The position numbers and the translations under genes are program-made. The notes beneath the pieces were generated by a model. That model was given only the letters and a program-made list of their open reading frames with translations, was not told the origin of the DNA and searched no databases. Shown here one piece after another: positions 1 to 11,757 of a stretch of 64,000 bases of DNA (position 1 is its first letter; every line of letters begins with the position of its first letter). The stretch comes from Eucommia ulmoides (Eukaryota; Streptophyta; Magnoliopsida; Garryales; Eucommiaceae): assembly GCA_016647705.1 (NCBI GenBank), contig CM028332.1, forward strand, positions 28,463,300-28,527,299, in the 5' to 3' direction.

Positions 1-220
1 AAGGAAGTGAGGGAAAAAAATATATGCGACTCGATGTCACGGCATAAACCTGAAAGGGCACTACAAGCAAAAACATAAGGATCATAACAAGATACAAAAC
101 CACAAACACAATGAAAATCCAAAAGGGCGTTGAAGTGTAAAAATATGGGAGTCGACCTTAGTGAAAACCCGAAAGGACGCTGCAGGCAGAAATAGCAAAA
201 AAAAAAAAAAAGGGGGGGGA
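1..220 (+). mobile_element. 3' end of a Tat/Ogre-like gypsy element with polypurine tract
   Basis: Three loosely repeated units resemble the 'gtgaaaacccgaaagggcg' motif seen in the 3' untranslated part of Tat/Ogre-type gypsy elements: near 45-60, 108-125 and 160-182. They are followed by a purine run at about 196-220 (A-run then G-run), which would be the polypurine tract priming plus-strand DNA next to the 3' LTR. No coding sequence is visible. The family label rests on recall of this motif, and the element continues left of the window. Confidence 0.4.
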
Positions 221-540
221 CCGAATTGATTCCGACAACTAGTGGTCATTCAAGGAAATTTCAGGTTCGTTTGGAGGCCAAATCTTGCGAATGAATTGAG
301 AAGCGAAGAATTCGATCAGCGATTCGGGTCGCTTCAAGGTCCATACGAAAAAAGGGTTGAAGTTTGCTTGAAATCTAGAGTCCTCCAGTTAATGTCCAAA
401 ACCAAAGACTATATATACTCTTAAAGCCAAGGATTTCAAAAAAAGAAATATACAGTTGTTACCAAGCACTTGCCCAGTAGTTATAATTATTTTATTTTCA
501 TATGCCATTTTTTAAAATGACCAACACTGAAACAAATAAA

Positions 541-682
541 GAAAGAACAAACAACAAAATCGAAGAGAGAAAGTAAGAGAAGTCAGGCTCAAATGTCGAG
601 ATTCTCACTAGGAAAGAACAAACAACAAAACCGAAGAGAGAAAGTAAGAGAAGTCAGGCTCAAATGTCGAGATCCTAACTAG
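541..682 (+). repeat. Tandem duplication, 71-bp unit
   Basis: Two almost identical copies, starting at 541 and 612 (both begin gaaagaacaaacaacaaaa), differ at only a few positions. This is a simple local duplication inside LTR-like sequence. Confidence 0.9.
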
Positions 683-2034
683 TCTTCGGGTCCAGCTTGT
701 CAGCCCAGAAAAAGGTCAGCATACCCAGGACTCGGTGTCGCCACTAGGTCAACGATAATCAGAAAACGATGCACCACCACGGCACAAGCATCGGCCTCCT
801 GAATTTAACACCAAAAATTTGGAGGAGATATAATAGGGTCTACCTCTATCATAATTTAAGACCATCAATGCTTTTCGGCGCCATATTCCCTTTAAGATGC
901 CAAGGCAGAGTACGTACCTGACACGGACAAAAGCAATCGTTTGAGCAAGTTTTTTCTATGAATCAAAGGCCATTGAAGACTACAAAAAGGCATGAAAACA
1001 AAGAGAGATGTAGGGACACTAGAGCATTGATTTCCTACTAAAAGCTTTCCCACCATAACTATCCTTAAGAACCAAGTGCAAATGGAGAAGAAGGTTTTAA
1101 TCGTCCCTTAAAATGGTCTTGGCTGAGAAATCAAACAATAAAGGTTGATTTTTAGAGAAGTTCGTGTATATTAGGGAGCATTTTTTAGCATTTCTATCGA
1201 AATAGAGCCTTTTGAAAAGAAGTTGGAAGAGAGCTGGGAAGCTCCAACTTTCGAAAGTAAAAATCAACAGGGAAAGCCATGTTGCATCTCTGGAACAACA
1301 TATGGAGAAATAAGCTGAATCACATAGCAGAAAAGAGAGACATGAGCCTTTTTGACTCAAAGAGACAAACTCGATCATTCTGATGCAGCAGACAAAAAAG
1401 AGAGAGAGAGTACCGAAATTAAGAAGGTACCCAAAATTCTGACCATAAAAAATAAAAAATTTACCACTTGAGATACTGAATCAGATGTGAGAGAAGAGTA
1501 TTCTCATGTTGTCTTGAAACAAGTAAAAGAATCTCGTGATGGTTACACTAAGCTCCAGCCCCAAGCTAGGGCACATTTCACCCAAGAAAATCAATCACTC
1601 TTCCGACCTAAAAGGCAGAACAAAATCACTACCCCAACCTTGGAATGGCGAACACGTTATTCAGACTTGGATTCTTCTTGCACATCCATTTCTTTCCTAT
1701 CCCAGCCTTGGGCTGGGGCACATTTCTCTAAAAATACAAAAAATAAATCCATTCTCAAAAGTTGGGCACAGATATTGGTGTCACAACGAAAGGGGATTGC
1801 ACCTATTGGCACCCCCAACTAGAGATATTTCACCAAGGGATCTTTAGGGCCCAGTCTAGACCCCATCAAATTAAAATTTGGAAATTTTTCCTTGATTCGG
1901 ATGGTCGTTTTCACGAAAATGCTTTGTCTTCGCCTCATAATTTGCCTCACTAATCTTCAAAATAAGATTTCAACAACTCATTTTTCAAAATCTTGTTCAT
2001 TTCTCAAATAACAAAATCAAATCAAATAAAGTTA

Positions 2035-2390
2035 GTCAAATTTTAAGTTCTCAAAAGATGTGCAAATCAAATCATGTTAATTAACTTTCAAGTCCTCAAA
2101 AGATGTGAAAAATCAAATTCAATTGCTAATTAAAAACAAATCAAGTTAATTAAGTACAAATCAAATCAAGATAATTAAGGGAAAATAAAATCAAATCAAG
2201 ATAATCAAGTGCAAATCAAATCAAGTTCATCAAATTTCAAATCCTCAAAAGACATACAAATCGAATCAAGTTCTCAAATGACGTACAAATCAAATCAAGT
2301 TAATTAGAATTTAAATCCTCAAAAGGTGTATCAAATCAATCTAACCTCAAAAGACGCACTAAGTCAAATCAATTAAATTCCCGACCTCAA
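2035..2390. repeat. AT-rich degenerate short-repeat tract
   Basis: The tract is made of many variants of aaatcaaatcaagttaatta and of tcctcaaaagatgtgcaaatc, spaced about 30-50 bp apart. It is a locally expanded degenerate repeat without coding content. Confidence 0.7.
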
Positions 2391-3492
2391 GACTGGACAA
2401 AGTCACTTTCTACAGCCTTAAGCTGGGGAACATTGTATTTGAATTTGGTTTCTCCCATTAGATCCATTTTCGCCTTACCTAACATTGGGCTAGGGCACAT
2501 TTTACCATAAAAAAAATCAATCTTTATCTTACCCTCAAAGGCAAGACACAATCAATCAATCTCTCGACCTCAAAAGCTGGAACCCTCAAGAAGTACATTC
2601 GACCTGATTCTCAGCACAACCAAGATATGAATAAATAAATAAATAAATAAACCAAGAGGGACCAGGCAAAATAAAAGAGATGTCGACTCTCGACGTTCTC
2701 ACTCACCTATACCTTGAGGCGTATATCTTCTAAGGAATAGTCTTTTGACCTTCCTAAGAATTTGTTTCTGTGTTATTTAAAGCAACAAGATCCATTATCA
2801 TAACTATGTCTGACCTGACCTTTGGCAACATGCCAAGGTATATAAACAACCACGGCCATCCAATTGTAAGTACCACAACCATGGTCTGGAACACATTCTA
2901 CAATTTTTTTTATCATAATACCAAGAATTTAGCATTTTCTTTTCCTTTCTTTGTCCTAGGTGATGAAGGCTTGCACGAACTACATCATACATGATCTTTC
3001 ACAACATGCCAAGTACGTAGGAAACCCCCAAAGTGGTCCAGCCACATTTTTTCAAAAACAAATAAAAAAAATCTTTCGCTCACTGCAAAACTTCGCCCGA
3101 GCCCAAGGATGGGCCACATTTTATGATATTTAAAAAAATTCTCCGTCTCTCTTCTCTAACCATGGACAGGGGTAGATCGTACTAAGGGAAGTCACTGAGA
3201 CTTTTTCTCAAATTATACTTTTTACTTTTTTGGCTATCAAATAGCAAAGTGTCCAGCGTTTCAGCGTCTATGTGCCTTGGCAACACCATTTTCATTTTTT
3301 TCCTTCGTCTCAAGCAACAAAGGTCGTCCTGAACTGTGCATCCACGAGGATATGTTGGCAACCCACTTTGGTTCGGTCATATTTATGCATCATTATTGCA
3401 TTTTATTTTTTTCTCAGTGGACCAAAATAGTGTGTGCCACATATATATGTCATTACAAGTAAATTCACATGACAAAGAAAGATAGTTGTTGA

Positions 3493-4430
3493 TAGGGGTG
3501 TGCACGGGTCCTAACCCGCCAGTATGGTCCGAACCCGCCACCCGACCCGACCTTATCGGGTGAGAAAAACCTAGAACTGACGACCGACCATTGCACTTCA
3601 AAATCCGATCATTCTCGGGTTCGATAGGTGCCGGGGGGTTATGGGCAGATTGACAGGTGCCGGGCGGTTCGGTTGAAGAAGAATCCAATACAGGTTGAAG
3701 AAGAAGAAGAAGCAGAAGGATCCAATACAGGTTGAAAAAGAAGATAGAACAAGAAGAACAAACACTAAACAAGAACAATAAAGTAATTAAGGAAACAAAA
3801 CACTAAACAAAAAAACTAAACCAAAAATCGAAGCATTACCAAGCGTTTCTGTTTTGTCAATGAACAACCAAAATTTGGAGGAAACAAAACACTAAACAAA
3901 AAACCTAATTAAAACAACTCTAATTAAAATAAAACAGAAACACTAACTGAAGATTTACGAAGCAACCAAGACAAATCAATCGAGGGAATTGAAGATTTTG
4001 GAGCTAGCGATATGCAAATCAAAGCGTCGTCGATGGACTTTGGAGGTTGGAGGTTGAATTGATGGAGCGCCGCTTAGGTTTTTAAGCCGACGAGACGATG
4101 GAAGAACCTCTAGATTTATGAAACGAATCTATAGATTTGGAGGCTGGTTGAGTAAATGAGAGGAGAGGAATGAAGCAGCAGCCGCTCACTCCTATGAAAA
4201 CTGGAAAATGGAAGCCCCTAAAATGCGAAGTAGATTATTTAGGTCTGTCACGGTCGGGTCGGGTGTGATGCGGGTAAGGGAATCAAAACCGACCACCGAC
4301 CGGATTTTCGAATTTTCGGATCGGGTCTTACCCGATCTGAACAAAAAATATCATAGGCCCGAAGATTTCGGGCTGGGCCCAATCGGTTTGTTCAGGCGGG
4401 CCGGGCCGTTGGATTATTTGCACAGCCCTA
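3493..4430. mobile_element. Non-autonomous hAT element with 8-bp TSD
   Basis: The left end begins taggggtgtgcacgggtc. The right end, read in reverse complement, begins tagggctgtgcaaataatcc, giving imperfect terminal inverted repeats. The element is flanked by perfect 8-bp direct repeats gttgttga (3485-3492 and 4431-4438), the TSD length of hAT transposons. Subterminal regions are rich in gggtcgg/cccgacc motifs. The 938-bp interior has no transposase-like frame, so it would depend on a hAT transposase supplied elsewhere. A hAT transposase fragment with a related taggggtg end lies at 59122-64000. Confidence 0.9.
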
Positions 4431-4438
4431 GTTGTTGA

Positions 4439-5265
4439 CATTGGATTTTGTCCTAGCTAAAGGCAAGGCATAAAATAATAAATTCAAAAGGAAAATAAAT
4501 AAAAAATAAATTATGAAATCGAAGGTTAAATTAGGGCTGCATAGGTTCAATCAAGTTAAAAGGTTTTTAATTAAAGTTTTGGAGTCACAGATTGACACCA
4601 TAAAAAAAATCTGTTCTAAATTGAAACATTTAAATGAACAATTTCGATTTCAAATTTTAAGTAATTTTTTTAAATGTATGTCACTACAATAAAATTCAAA
4701 TCGGAGCTCCAATTGGATTCCGAAAGTTTCAGGAAAAAATTCGGGGTCAAAATTGAAAGTTTAAAAAGTTGTTTCTCGACTATATTGATCAAATTGGAAG
4801 TGTTCTCAAGAGTATATTACTTTTTTTTTTTTTATTCATTTCAGTCCCCTAGTGTCAATTTTGATAAATTTCATAGTTTGCATGAATTTTTATTTTGACC
4901 CCAAAACTTTATTATTTCTCAAATATTCATCAAATTTGACATGCAATTTCACTTCTTTTTCAAAAATTGGGAATTCCAATCAAATGTTGAATTCATGTTT
5001 TTCAAATTAATTGAAGAAAAAATAATAAATTTTATTTAAATTAAATAAAAGTGTCCCTAGAACTAAAGTTACTTCTTCCCCCCCCCCCCCCCCCCAAAAC
5101 CTTCTTGGAATAAGACAAAGCATTATACCCCTTTGGGAGTGAAAGAAGGAGGCTTTGGAAAGATCCTTAGCCATTTTCCCAAAACTATGATATTTCATGA
5201 AACACCAAACAAACATAGGATGCCTAAAACATTAAAAAAACAAAACAAAAAACAAAAAACACACA

Positions 5266-5300
<35 letters not shown>

Positions 5301-5383
5301 AAAAGGAAAAAAAAAAGAAAGAAAAAGAAAAGAAGAAGCTCAATAGGAAGGGGTTGTCAATGACTAGGTTGGCTGATAGCCCA
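4439..5383. other. AT-rich sequence with homopolymers, no gene
   Basis: The sequence resumes the LTR-like region interrupted by the hAT element. It contains a C-run (5077-5095), a (CA)n microsatellite (about 5259-5278) and a long A-run (5279-5304). No domain-bearing frame is present. Confidence 0.6.
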
Positions 5384-6944
5384 TATCACACCCCACCCCG
5401 GTTCCCATCGCCCGAGGCCAGGCGTGATGTTGACTGGATATTACTCGACCATCCAATAAATATATAAACATGTACTAATGTAATTTTTTTCCTTTTCAAA
5501 AATATTTACCAACTTCAAAATTCAGGAATATACATGTCCTATATATCCACAACTCAAACTACAAAAAGAAACTGAACCTTTCATGGTTCACACTACTGCC
5601 CCCAAATCCTCCAGAAATGACACCACCCTCTGACTCTATCAAGTGTTAGTAGTAAACCCGTCTCTAGCCGAGGTACCTGAGACCAAATATTTTCTCGGTA
5701 TACTGTCTTCATAATATAAAAATAATTTATGAAACAAGTATAATTATCAAATACTATTTTTCAAAATATAATAGATAATCGTACATTGAACCAAAATAAA
5801 ATTCCATAGCTATTTTTGTAATAAAATAAATGCATTTGAATTAACCAATCAGGTTATTTTGATATATAATAAAATACCGCACATATATTTTCCTACTAGC
5901 CATATGATCGTTTCACCTTACGATCGGGAGTTACAACAGTACCGTAACTTGTATAACTGTGCAATCTAAGTTTACTATCAGTGTCAGATTCATTTAATAT
6001 CTCCAATGGTAAGAGCCAACATGCGGTATAGACCACCATTTCATGATGATGATGATCATCATCATCATCAATAACAGCAACAACAACAACAGATATCAAC
6101 CACCTGCAGGACTTGCCTTCCTGTTAGGTCAAAATACAACGTCCAACAGGATATGTCCTCCTATTAGGACCAATAACATTCCGCAGGGCATGCCCTCCTA
6201 TCGGGATCACACTATGACATAGTCGGATAATAAAATCACTTTCTGCATTTAAAAATTTACTTGATCCACATTACGTTATAAAATAATTCATTTTAATAAA
6301 TCTTTTCTTTTCACATTTTTGTACGAAAATAGAATATGACAATTTGTAAAGAAGACAGTACATTCAGCTCAATTTTTAAGCTACTGAGTACGCTACTGTC
6401 GTAATGTAGATGTGGTCAACGTTGCCTGTGAACCTAACAACGACAGAGCCTAAATTAAAAATTTTATTTAAATAAATCTAATATGTAGTGAGTGACCCTA
6501 AATTGCAATCTTTCCCATTCCCAATTTTTTTTATTATACGAAATTACGCCCAATTTCTTATGTCAATATTAACTGTACAAAAATTACAATAACAACGATT
6601 ATAATTTCTTCCTATTAATAATTTAGTCCACAAACATTCTGCCTTTTATATAATTAGAGAATTCAACTATATATTGTGTTACTTGATTGAATGTTAAAAT
6701 ACCTACTATGTAATAGGTAAAATATTTCATTAATTAAGTGTGAAAAATATGGATATATCAATGTATATATATATATATATGTATATGAAAAAGTGAACAA
6801 AATTTACCTGCAGCCGAGAAAAGCAATTTCTGTTCTTTCTAATTTTTTTAAGTGAACCATACATATGTATATATATAAAACACACACACACACATACACA
6901 TAAATGAGAGCTCTTGCACCACCATTTTCGTTTTCTTTTCCTTC

Positions 6945-6983
<39 letters not shown>

Positions 6984-7348
6984 TATGTATATGTGACTTA
7001 TGTTGTTTCCTTCCTAAGGAAGGAAACAATGTGGACCACGTTTTGATTTATTTTATTATTCATTTATTTATTTGTACTAATTATCCCTATTGAAATAAAG
7101 AAAATATTAACTATATCTCAAAACTTTTAAAAATAATATTTTAAATAACTTAATAATCCCGAAACTTTGAAAAATCAAAATTAAAATTAATATATTAGCC
7201 CCAAAAGTTTTTAAAGTTAAACTTTTAAATATCCTATTTGCCTCTACAAGTTTAAAGTAAAACATAAATAGTACAATAAACCCTATTATTTGTCTAAATA
7301 TTTTAAAATGAAACTAAAAATATGTATGCGCAGGAACTAGACTTTACA
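5384..7348 (-). mobile_element. 3' LTR of the outer Tekay-like chromovirus
   Basis: On the plus strand this starts tatcacaccccaccccgg, a TG-to-TA variant of the tgtcacaccccacccc end of the neighbouring LTRs, and ends ctttaca. It is immediately followed by a reverse-complement polypurine tract and the C-terminal end of pol, so it is the 3' LTR of a minus-strand element. It holds AT microsatellites (near 6765 and 6950) and short repeats around 6110-6230. Confidence 0.8.
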
Positions 7349-7387
7349 ATCCTCCGCCCCTAAAAGAAATTTCGTCCCGAAATTTTA
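7349..7387 (-). promoter_or_regulatory. Polypurine tract region of the outer Tekay-like element
   Basis: Read on the minus strand it gives ttcgggacgaaatttctttt followed by aggggcggaggat directly before the LTR. A conserved 'cgggacgaaatttctt...' string beside a purine run is characteristic of the 3' end of Tekay/Del chromoviruses. The second Tekay-like element has the homologous string at 11721-11757. Confidence 0.8.
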
Positions 7388-7670
7388 GTTACCGTAGACG
7401 AATAAATGCGGATATTTATTCTTCATCTCCTTTTCTCTTTCCTACGTTGCCTCTTCCATAGAGTGACTGCACCATAGCACTTTCACTAATGAAGTCTTTT
7501 TCGTCCGCAACAATTGATTTTTACGACTTAGAATCTGCACTGACTCCTTAACGTGTGACAAGTCTTATTTTAATTCGATTGGTTGAGAAATCAACACATG
7601 CGAAGGGTCTAGAATATATTTTCTTAGCATGGATACGTGGAAAATATCATGTAATCTAGACAATTCTGGC
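7388..7670 (-). pseudogene. C-terminal end of chromovirus pol, decayed
   Basis: The minus-strand translation contains VQILSRKN, KTSLVKVLWCSHSMEEATWE (with a stop replacing the final W codon) and MKNKYPHLF. This matches the usual end of Tekay-type gypsy polyproteins, where a VKVLW-N-EEATWE segment precedes the C-terminus. Upstream coding sequence is separated from it by the insertion at 7671-20113 and resumes at 20119. In-frame stops show it is dead. Confidence 0.8.
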
Positions 7671-8319
7671 TGTCACACCCCACCCCAGACACTCAACACT
7701 ATGGGGTTGGTGTGACGTCGACATGACATCACCTAACTGACTAGACAACCACAATACAACGATATACAAACTTTAAATCTATACAACATATACGTAATTC
7801 CATCTGATAGGGATACGCCGTCCCAAATATATGTACAATCGAACGAAACCTATGAATCTCACTTAGATTCATCTCTGACACCTTGCCTCAAAATTCCTCT
7901 CAAACGACTCCATCGCATGACCTGCATAACTCTATCTAGCGTCAGTAGGGGACCGACCGACTCTTAGCTATTTCACCTGCGAGTGTACTGCCTTCTTAGT
8001 AAGACATTTTATAATAATAAATCATTCTACAATATCTAAATGGATCAAGCGTAAGTATATAAACACCACATAGCTTGTAAAATCTCCAATATATATAAGT
8101 AGTGAAAAATAAAGCGATATAAATAAGTTTCATTCAAATTCATCTAGTATAAAATCATACCAATCACCATAATAAATAATAAATCACCCAATATAAGTAA
8201 AACACCATATCTCAAACACAACACACACTGGCTAGCCATAGTGATCGTTTTAACCTCACGATCGGGAGTTGCAATAGTACCGTATCATCCGTAGGATATG
8301 CCTTCCTACGAACATCCAT

Positions 8320-8460
8320 CACTTCGCCGAAGCGGATAATCACTGCGCAGTATAAACGTCTAACATTACTCTGCCGAAGCAGATAAACACCACTCCACCG
8401 AAGCGAATAAATCACTCCGCCGAAGCGGATAACACCATTCCGCCGAAGCAGACAAATACT
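8320..8460. repeat. Minirepeat block with ccgc-cgaa-gcgg dyads
   Basis: About five units resemble ctccgccgaagcggataa, spaced roughly 25-35 bp. Each can form a CCGC/GCGG stem closed by a CGAA loop. The same block is present at about 18150-18265 in the other LTR with one unit fewer. The units lie in the LTR of a minus-strand element. Confidence 0.75.
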
Positions 8461-9193
8461 ATGGCATCGTTAAATCAATAACAACATCATCAAATTAAAA
8501 CTCAATAATATCGTCTAATCATTATCGTCAAATCACCACATCCACCTCTCTTTCCCCAAAATCGACTTTTAATCCGAAATTCATATTTCACATTTCCTTT
8601 TAAATGAAAACGTCTGATTTTACCAAAACCACTTTTTCACTCTTTATTTTTTAGAAAACCAGATATTTTCCACTCTCTTTTAAAATCACCCAAATCCAAC
8701 TAATCATTTTCCAACGTTCTTTTAAAGTCAACATAATTCGACAAAAATCCATTTCACCAACTCACCCAAAAAAACCTGTTTGATCCACATAATTTTAAAA
8801 CCATCCAGTTTAAGTAAAACCATTTTCCTCATATATATATATATAAATAGTTTGGCAAGAAGACAGTACACTCACTTGATAATCCGCTATCAAAAGCTCC
8901 AACTACTATTCGCTACTGAACTTCCGATAATTGTGAACCTATTTGTGACAGAACCTAAATAAATATTTTATGTAGAAATAACCTAACCATGCTATGGAAT
9001 CCTCATTTACGTAATTTCCTATTCCCCGCATTTTCTTTTGGAATATTTTCATTTAATTAACATCGCTTCGTTACGGTTTACTATATAAACTTTGTTCATA
9101 TAAACGGTCTCATTATTTGTTTTTCATCATTTTGACAATTTCGATGCCAGTAATTAAATTAACAAATCATGAAATTTTAACAAGAAATGTTAC

Positions 9194-10634
9194 TGATAGA
9201 TGTGAAATACCTATCTATTTCGGAATCGAATTTATTAGTTTTTGAGCGTTTTAGTTATATTTAATTTCATTTTAGTTTGTTTTAGTGTAAAACAGGTGAA
9301 GGAATGTTAAAGGGCGATAAAAAAGTGAAAACGGTGGAGAAACGGTGAACAAAATGTGAAAAACAGGGTTTCGGTGAATGAAGACTACCGCCTAGGTGAA
9401 AAAGAGGCAGAATGTTGGAGTGTTGAAGGGCTGAACCACCGCCTAGGCGAGAAAACGTCAGAATGTTGTGCCAGCAGCCACCGCCTAGGCGAAGATCCGA
9501 CAGAAACTTAAATCGACTTAAGCCACCGCCTAAGCGGTGACACTCTGCGCAGAAATATCTGTTTTCAGATATTTTGAAGATATTTTCCAAACCTTGCCTA
9601 TTAAACCCTTTTCTCCCCCAAACCCCTAGAACCAAAAAGACGTGAGAGGAGGCTTGGTTAATATTTTGAGAGCTCCTTCCACCTTAGTTAGGATTAGATA
9701 ATTTAGGAAGTAGAGTAGATTAGTTTTAGGAAGTGTTCTTGGCCATTTCTTGAAGAGCTAGAAGTGGAAGTTCATCAATGAAGAAGAGGAAGCTCGGGAT
9801 GATTATTCTTTGGCGAAAGTGGACTACTCCACTTTGAGATTTGGCTTTTCTTCCCTTGTTTCCATCTTTGTACTTAATGTTTATTGTTGATATTGATGGC
9901 CTCCTCTTGATTTAATTTTGTATTGGCTAAGAACATGTTAGTTTAATTAAAGATTAGTTAGGGAAAGATGTAGTTGTGTAAATACTAGTTTGGTTTAATG
10001 TATGTTTCTTTAACGGTTGTTGCTTTTAAGTCCGATTGTGTTTATCATTTGATGACGATCTTAGTATGCTTATTATGGTATTAGGGTTGGATTTGAGAAT
10101 CTAGGGTTTGACACTCCGGAGAGGTAACCCTGGATTCGGACTAGCGTAAACACATCGTTACGACCTAACGATCCGGGAGGGCGTTAGTTAGTGTGCAATC
10201 GATGACGTTGGGTCAAGACTCATGCGGCCTAGAGTCGTTAAGACATTGAGGGGGATCTCTTCGTCGACACGAAGTCGCGTATTCCCCCGTCTTACATTTG
10301 GAAGAGGTGGCGGAGGAGTTTACGAACCGAGATTGTCGGATACCTAAACTCCGTTATTGTTAACTAAACAAAATCAAATATGTATTAAGTGAACGAAATC
10401 AATCTCTAATTAATCAACTTAGTTAGGATTAACCCACTAATTGAAGTTTAGCTTAATTTAATTTTAAATCATGTCATTAATCGTCAGGATAACATGAGAC
10501 TACGTAAATTGCAGTATTCAATTATTCACAGTTTTCTCTGTGGGAACGATATCCGATCTTCAAGATCCACTATATTACCACTTAGACCTCGTATACTTGC
10601 GAGAGTAAGTAGCGGTGTATTTCACGCCCTACCA
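9194..10634 (+). mobile_element. Solo LTR, Athila/Tat-like family, TSD gttac/gttaa
   Basis: The insertion runs from tgatagatgtgaaa to the terminal ccctacca, so it has TG...CA ends. It is flanked by gttac (9189-9193) and gttaa (10635-10639), which differ by one base. The homologous empty site in the other Tekay LTR near 19030 reads gttac followed directly by tcgct, which proves the boundaries. There is no internal region or PBS, so it is a solo LTR left by LTR-LTR recombination. It holds a palindrome cluster at about 9385-9545 and a TATA-like sequence tgcctattaaa near 9595. Confidence 0.93.
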
Positions 10635-10698
10635 GTTAATCGCTCTGAATCGGTTGTCGATCTCTTCACGAATTCTTTAATTTTTGCTTACTTTTACC

Positions 10699-10775
10699 CA
10701 CCGCCTAAGAGAAACGGTGACCGCCTAGGCGAACTCGTTCAATTTTAGTTCCTGATATTCCACCGCCTAAGCGGA
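10699..10775. repeat. ccgcctaggcgg-type palindromes within the Tekay-like LTR
   Basis: Three motifs occur here (ccgcctaagag, accgcctaggcga, ccaccgcctaagcgga). They lie outside the solo LTR and are matched at 19096-19170 in the other Tekay LTR, so they belong to the Tekay-like LTR itself. The same motif dominates the unrelated TGATAGG-family LTRs. Confidence 0.8.
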
Positions 10776-11720
10776 CGATCGTCTTCCTCTTTGCTCTGTT
10801 TTGGGTTTTTCAGCCGCCATTTTCTCTCTCTCTCACCTTACTAACTCAACTCCCGCAACCAAACCGCCAACGGCCCATACACACCCACAACACACACAAA
10901 CCTCACCGTCACAGAGCACACAACACACACAAACCCACACAATCGCCGACCACCGGACACTCACCAACGAACCTACCTTCAATTCTCTCTCTTCTCTGTT
11001 TTTTGACGACACACACACACACACAGTATACCCACCTACACATATACTGCTCATACACATACATACACAACAATACACACACGACACACTCGACGATGGA
11101 CGGAAATAGAACACATACACACCACACAAGGTCGAAAAATAGAACAACACGCACACATACATAGCCGCACCACCGACGAACTAGACCAGCACCAATCCCA
11201 TCTCTCTCTCTTTGTTTTCTGATTTGGTTACCTGTTAGCCAAGCCATGACGACTCATAAACCACCGCCGGCGAACCCCACACGATCGGTGACAAAAAATC
11301 CCACCGGTGGTCCTCTCTCTCTCTCTCTCTTCTTCATATTTCTCTCTCTTTCCCAATTTCTCTGACCGCTTCTCGATCTTTCTCATTTCCCTCTGTCTTG
11401 AGTGTATGAGTCTATGTATATATGTATATATATATATGGAAAGAGGCCAAGCCCCCCCATGCCGTCCTTACCTCACTCTCTCTCCTTTAATCTTTATCAC
11501 TTTAGGTATACATATATATATTGTTGTAATTACATAAATCTCCCCTTTTATTTTGTTAAGATAAAATTTAGACCAAATTCTAATTTTAAGGTTTTAATAT
11601 TTACAAATTAACCCCTAAAATTTTTAAATCTCACCATTAGTAGCGTCGTCCACCCCGTTATTTTCAAATGTGTTATAATACAACTTAGATTGAGCGTACA
11701 GCAAAAATCAGGGTCTTACA

Positions 11721-11757
11721 ACTCTTCCCTCCTAAAAGAAATTTCGTCTCGAAATTT
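11721..11757 (-). promoter_or_regulatory. Polypurine tract of inner Tekay-like element
   Basis: On the minus strand the segment reads cgagacgaaatttctttt then aggagggaagagt directly before the LTR start tgtaagaccc. This is the plus-strand priming site expected at the 3' LTR boundary of a chromovirus. Confidence 0.85.

Larger units (their letters stand above)
221..3484 (+). mobile_element. Probable LTR sequence of the Tat/Ogre-like element, no gene
   Basis: This stretch follows the purine tract and carries no convincing gene. Open frames are short and lack recognisable domains. It has LTR-like content: an internal tandem duplication (541-682), AT-rich short repeats (2035-2390), and a dispersed motif resembling gcc-ttgggct-ggggcacattt near 1558, 1703, 2410, 2484 and 3100. 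After removal of the hAT insertion at 3493-4430 the sequence continues to roughly 5050-5383. The ends of the LTR are not defined. Confidence 0.35.
7671..11720 (-). repeat. 3' LTR of inner Tekay-like element, split by a solo LTR
   Basis: It aligns along its length with 17490-20113 apart from the inserted 9194-10634 block. Landmarks shared with the 5' LTR are the tgtcacaccccacccc terminus, a minirepeat block (8320-8460) with accgaagcgg-like units, ccgcctaggcgg-like palindromes (10699-10775), a CA-rich tract (10860-11090), and the right end gggtcttaca. Confidence 0.9.

Noticed and set aside
3383..3778. 131-codon minus-strand frame
   Set aside because: It spans the hAT element boundary and TSD, so it cannot be an ancestral gene.
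8320..8460. CRISPR-like array of repeats
   Set aside because: The units are short, degenerate and dyad-containing, with spacers that are also repeated, and the window is plant nuclear DNA.
9282..9635. 117-codon minus-strand frame
   Set aside because: It lies over the palindrome cluster of a solo LTR; the repeated LGGG-type residues reflect the DNA repeats, not a protein.
10801..11247. Open frames on both strands over a CA/CT-rich tract (also 19150-19549)
   Set aside because: They are low-complexity translations within the two Tekay-like LTRs, repeated in both, with no domain.
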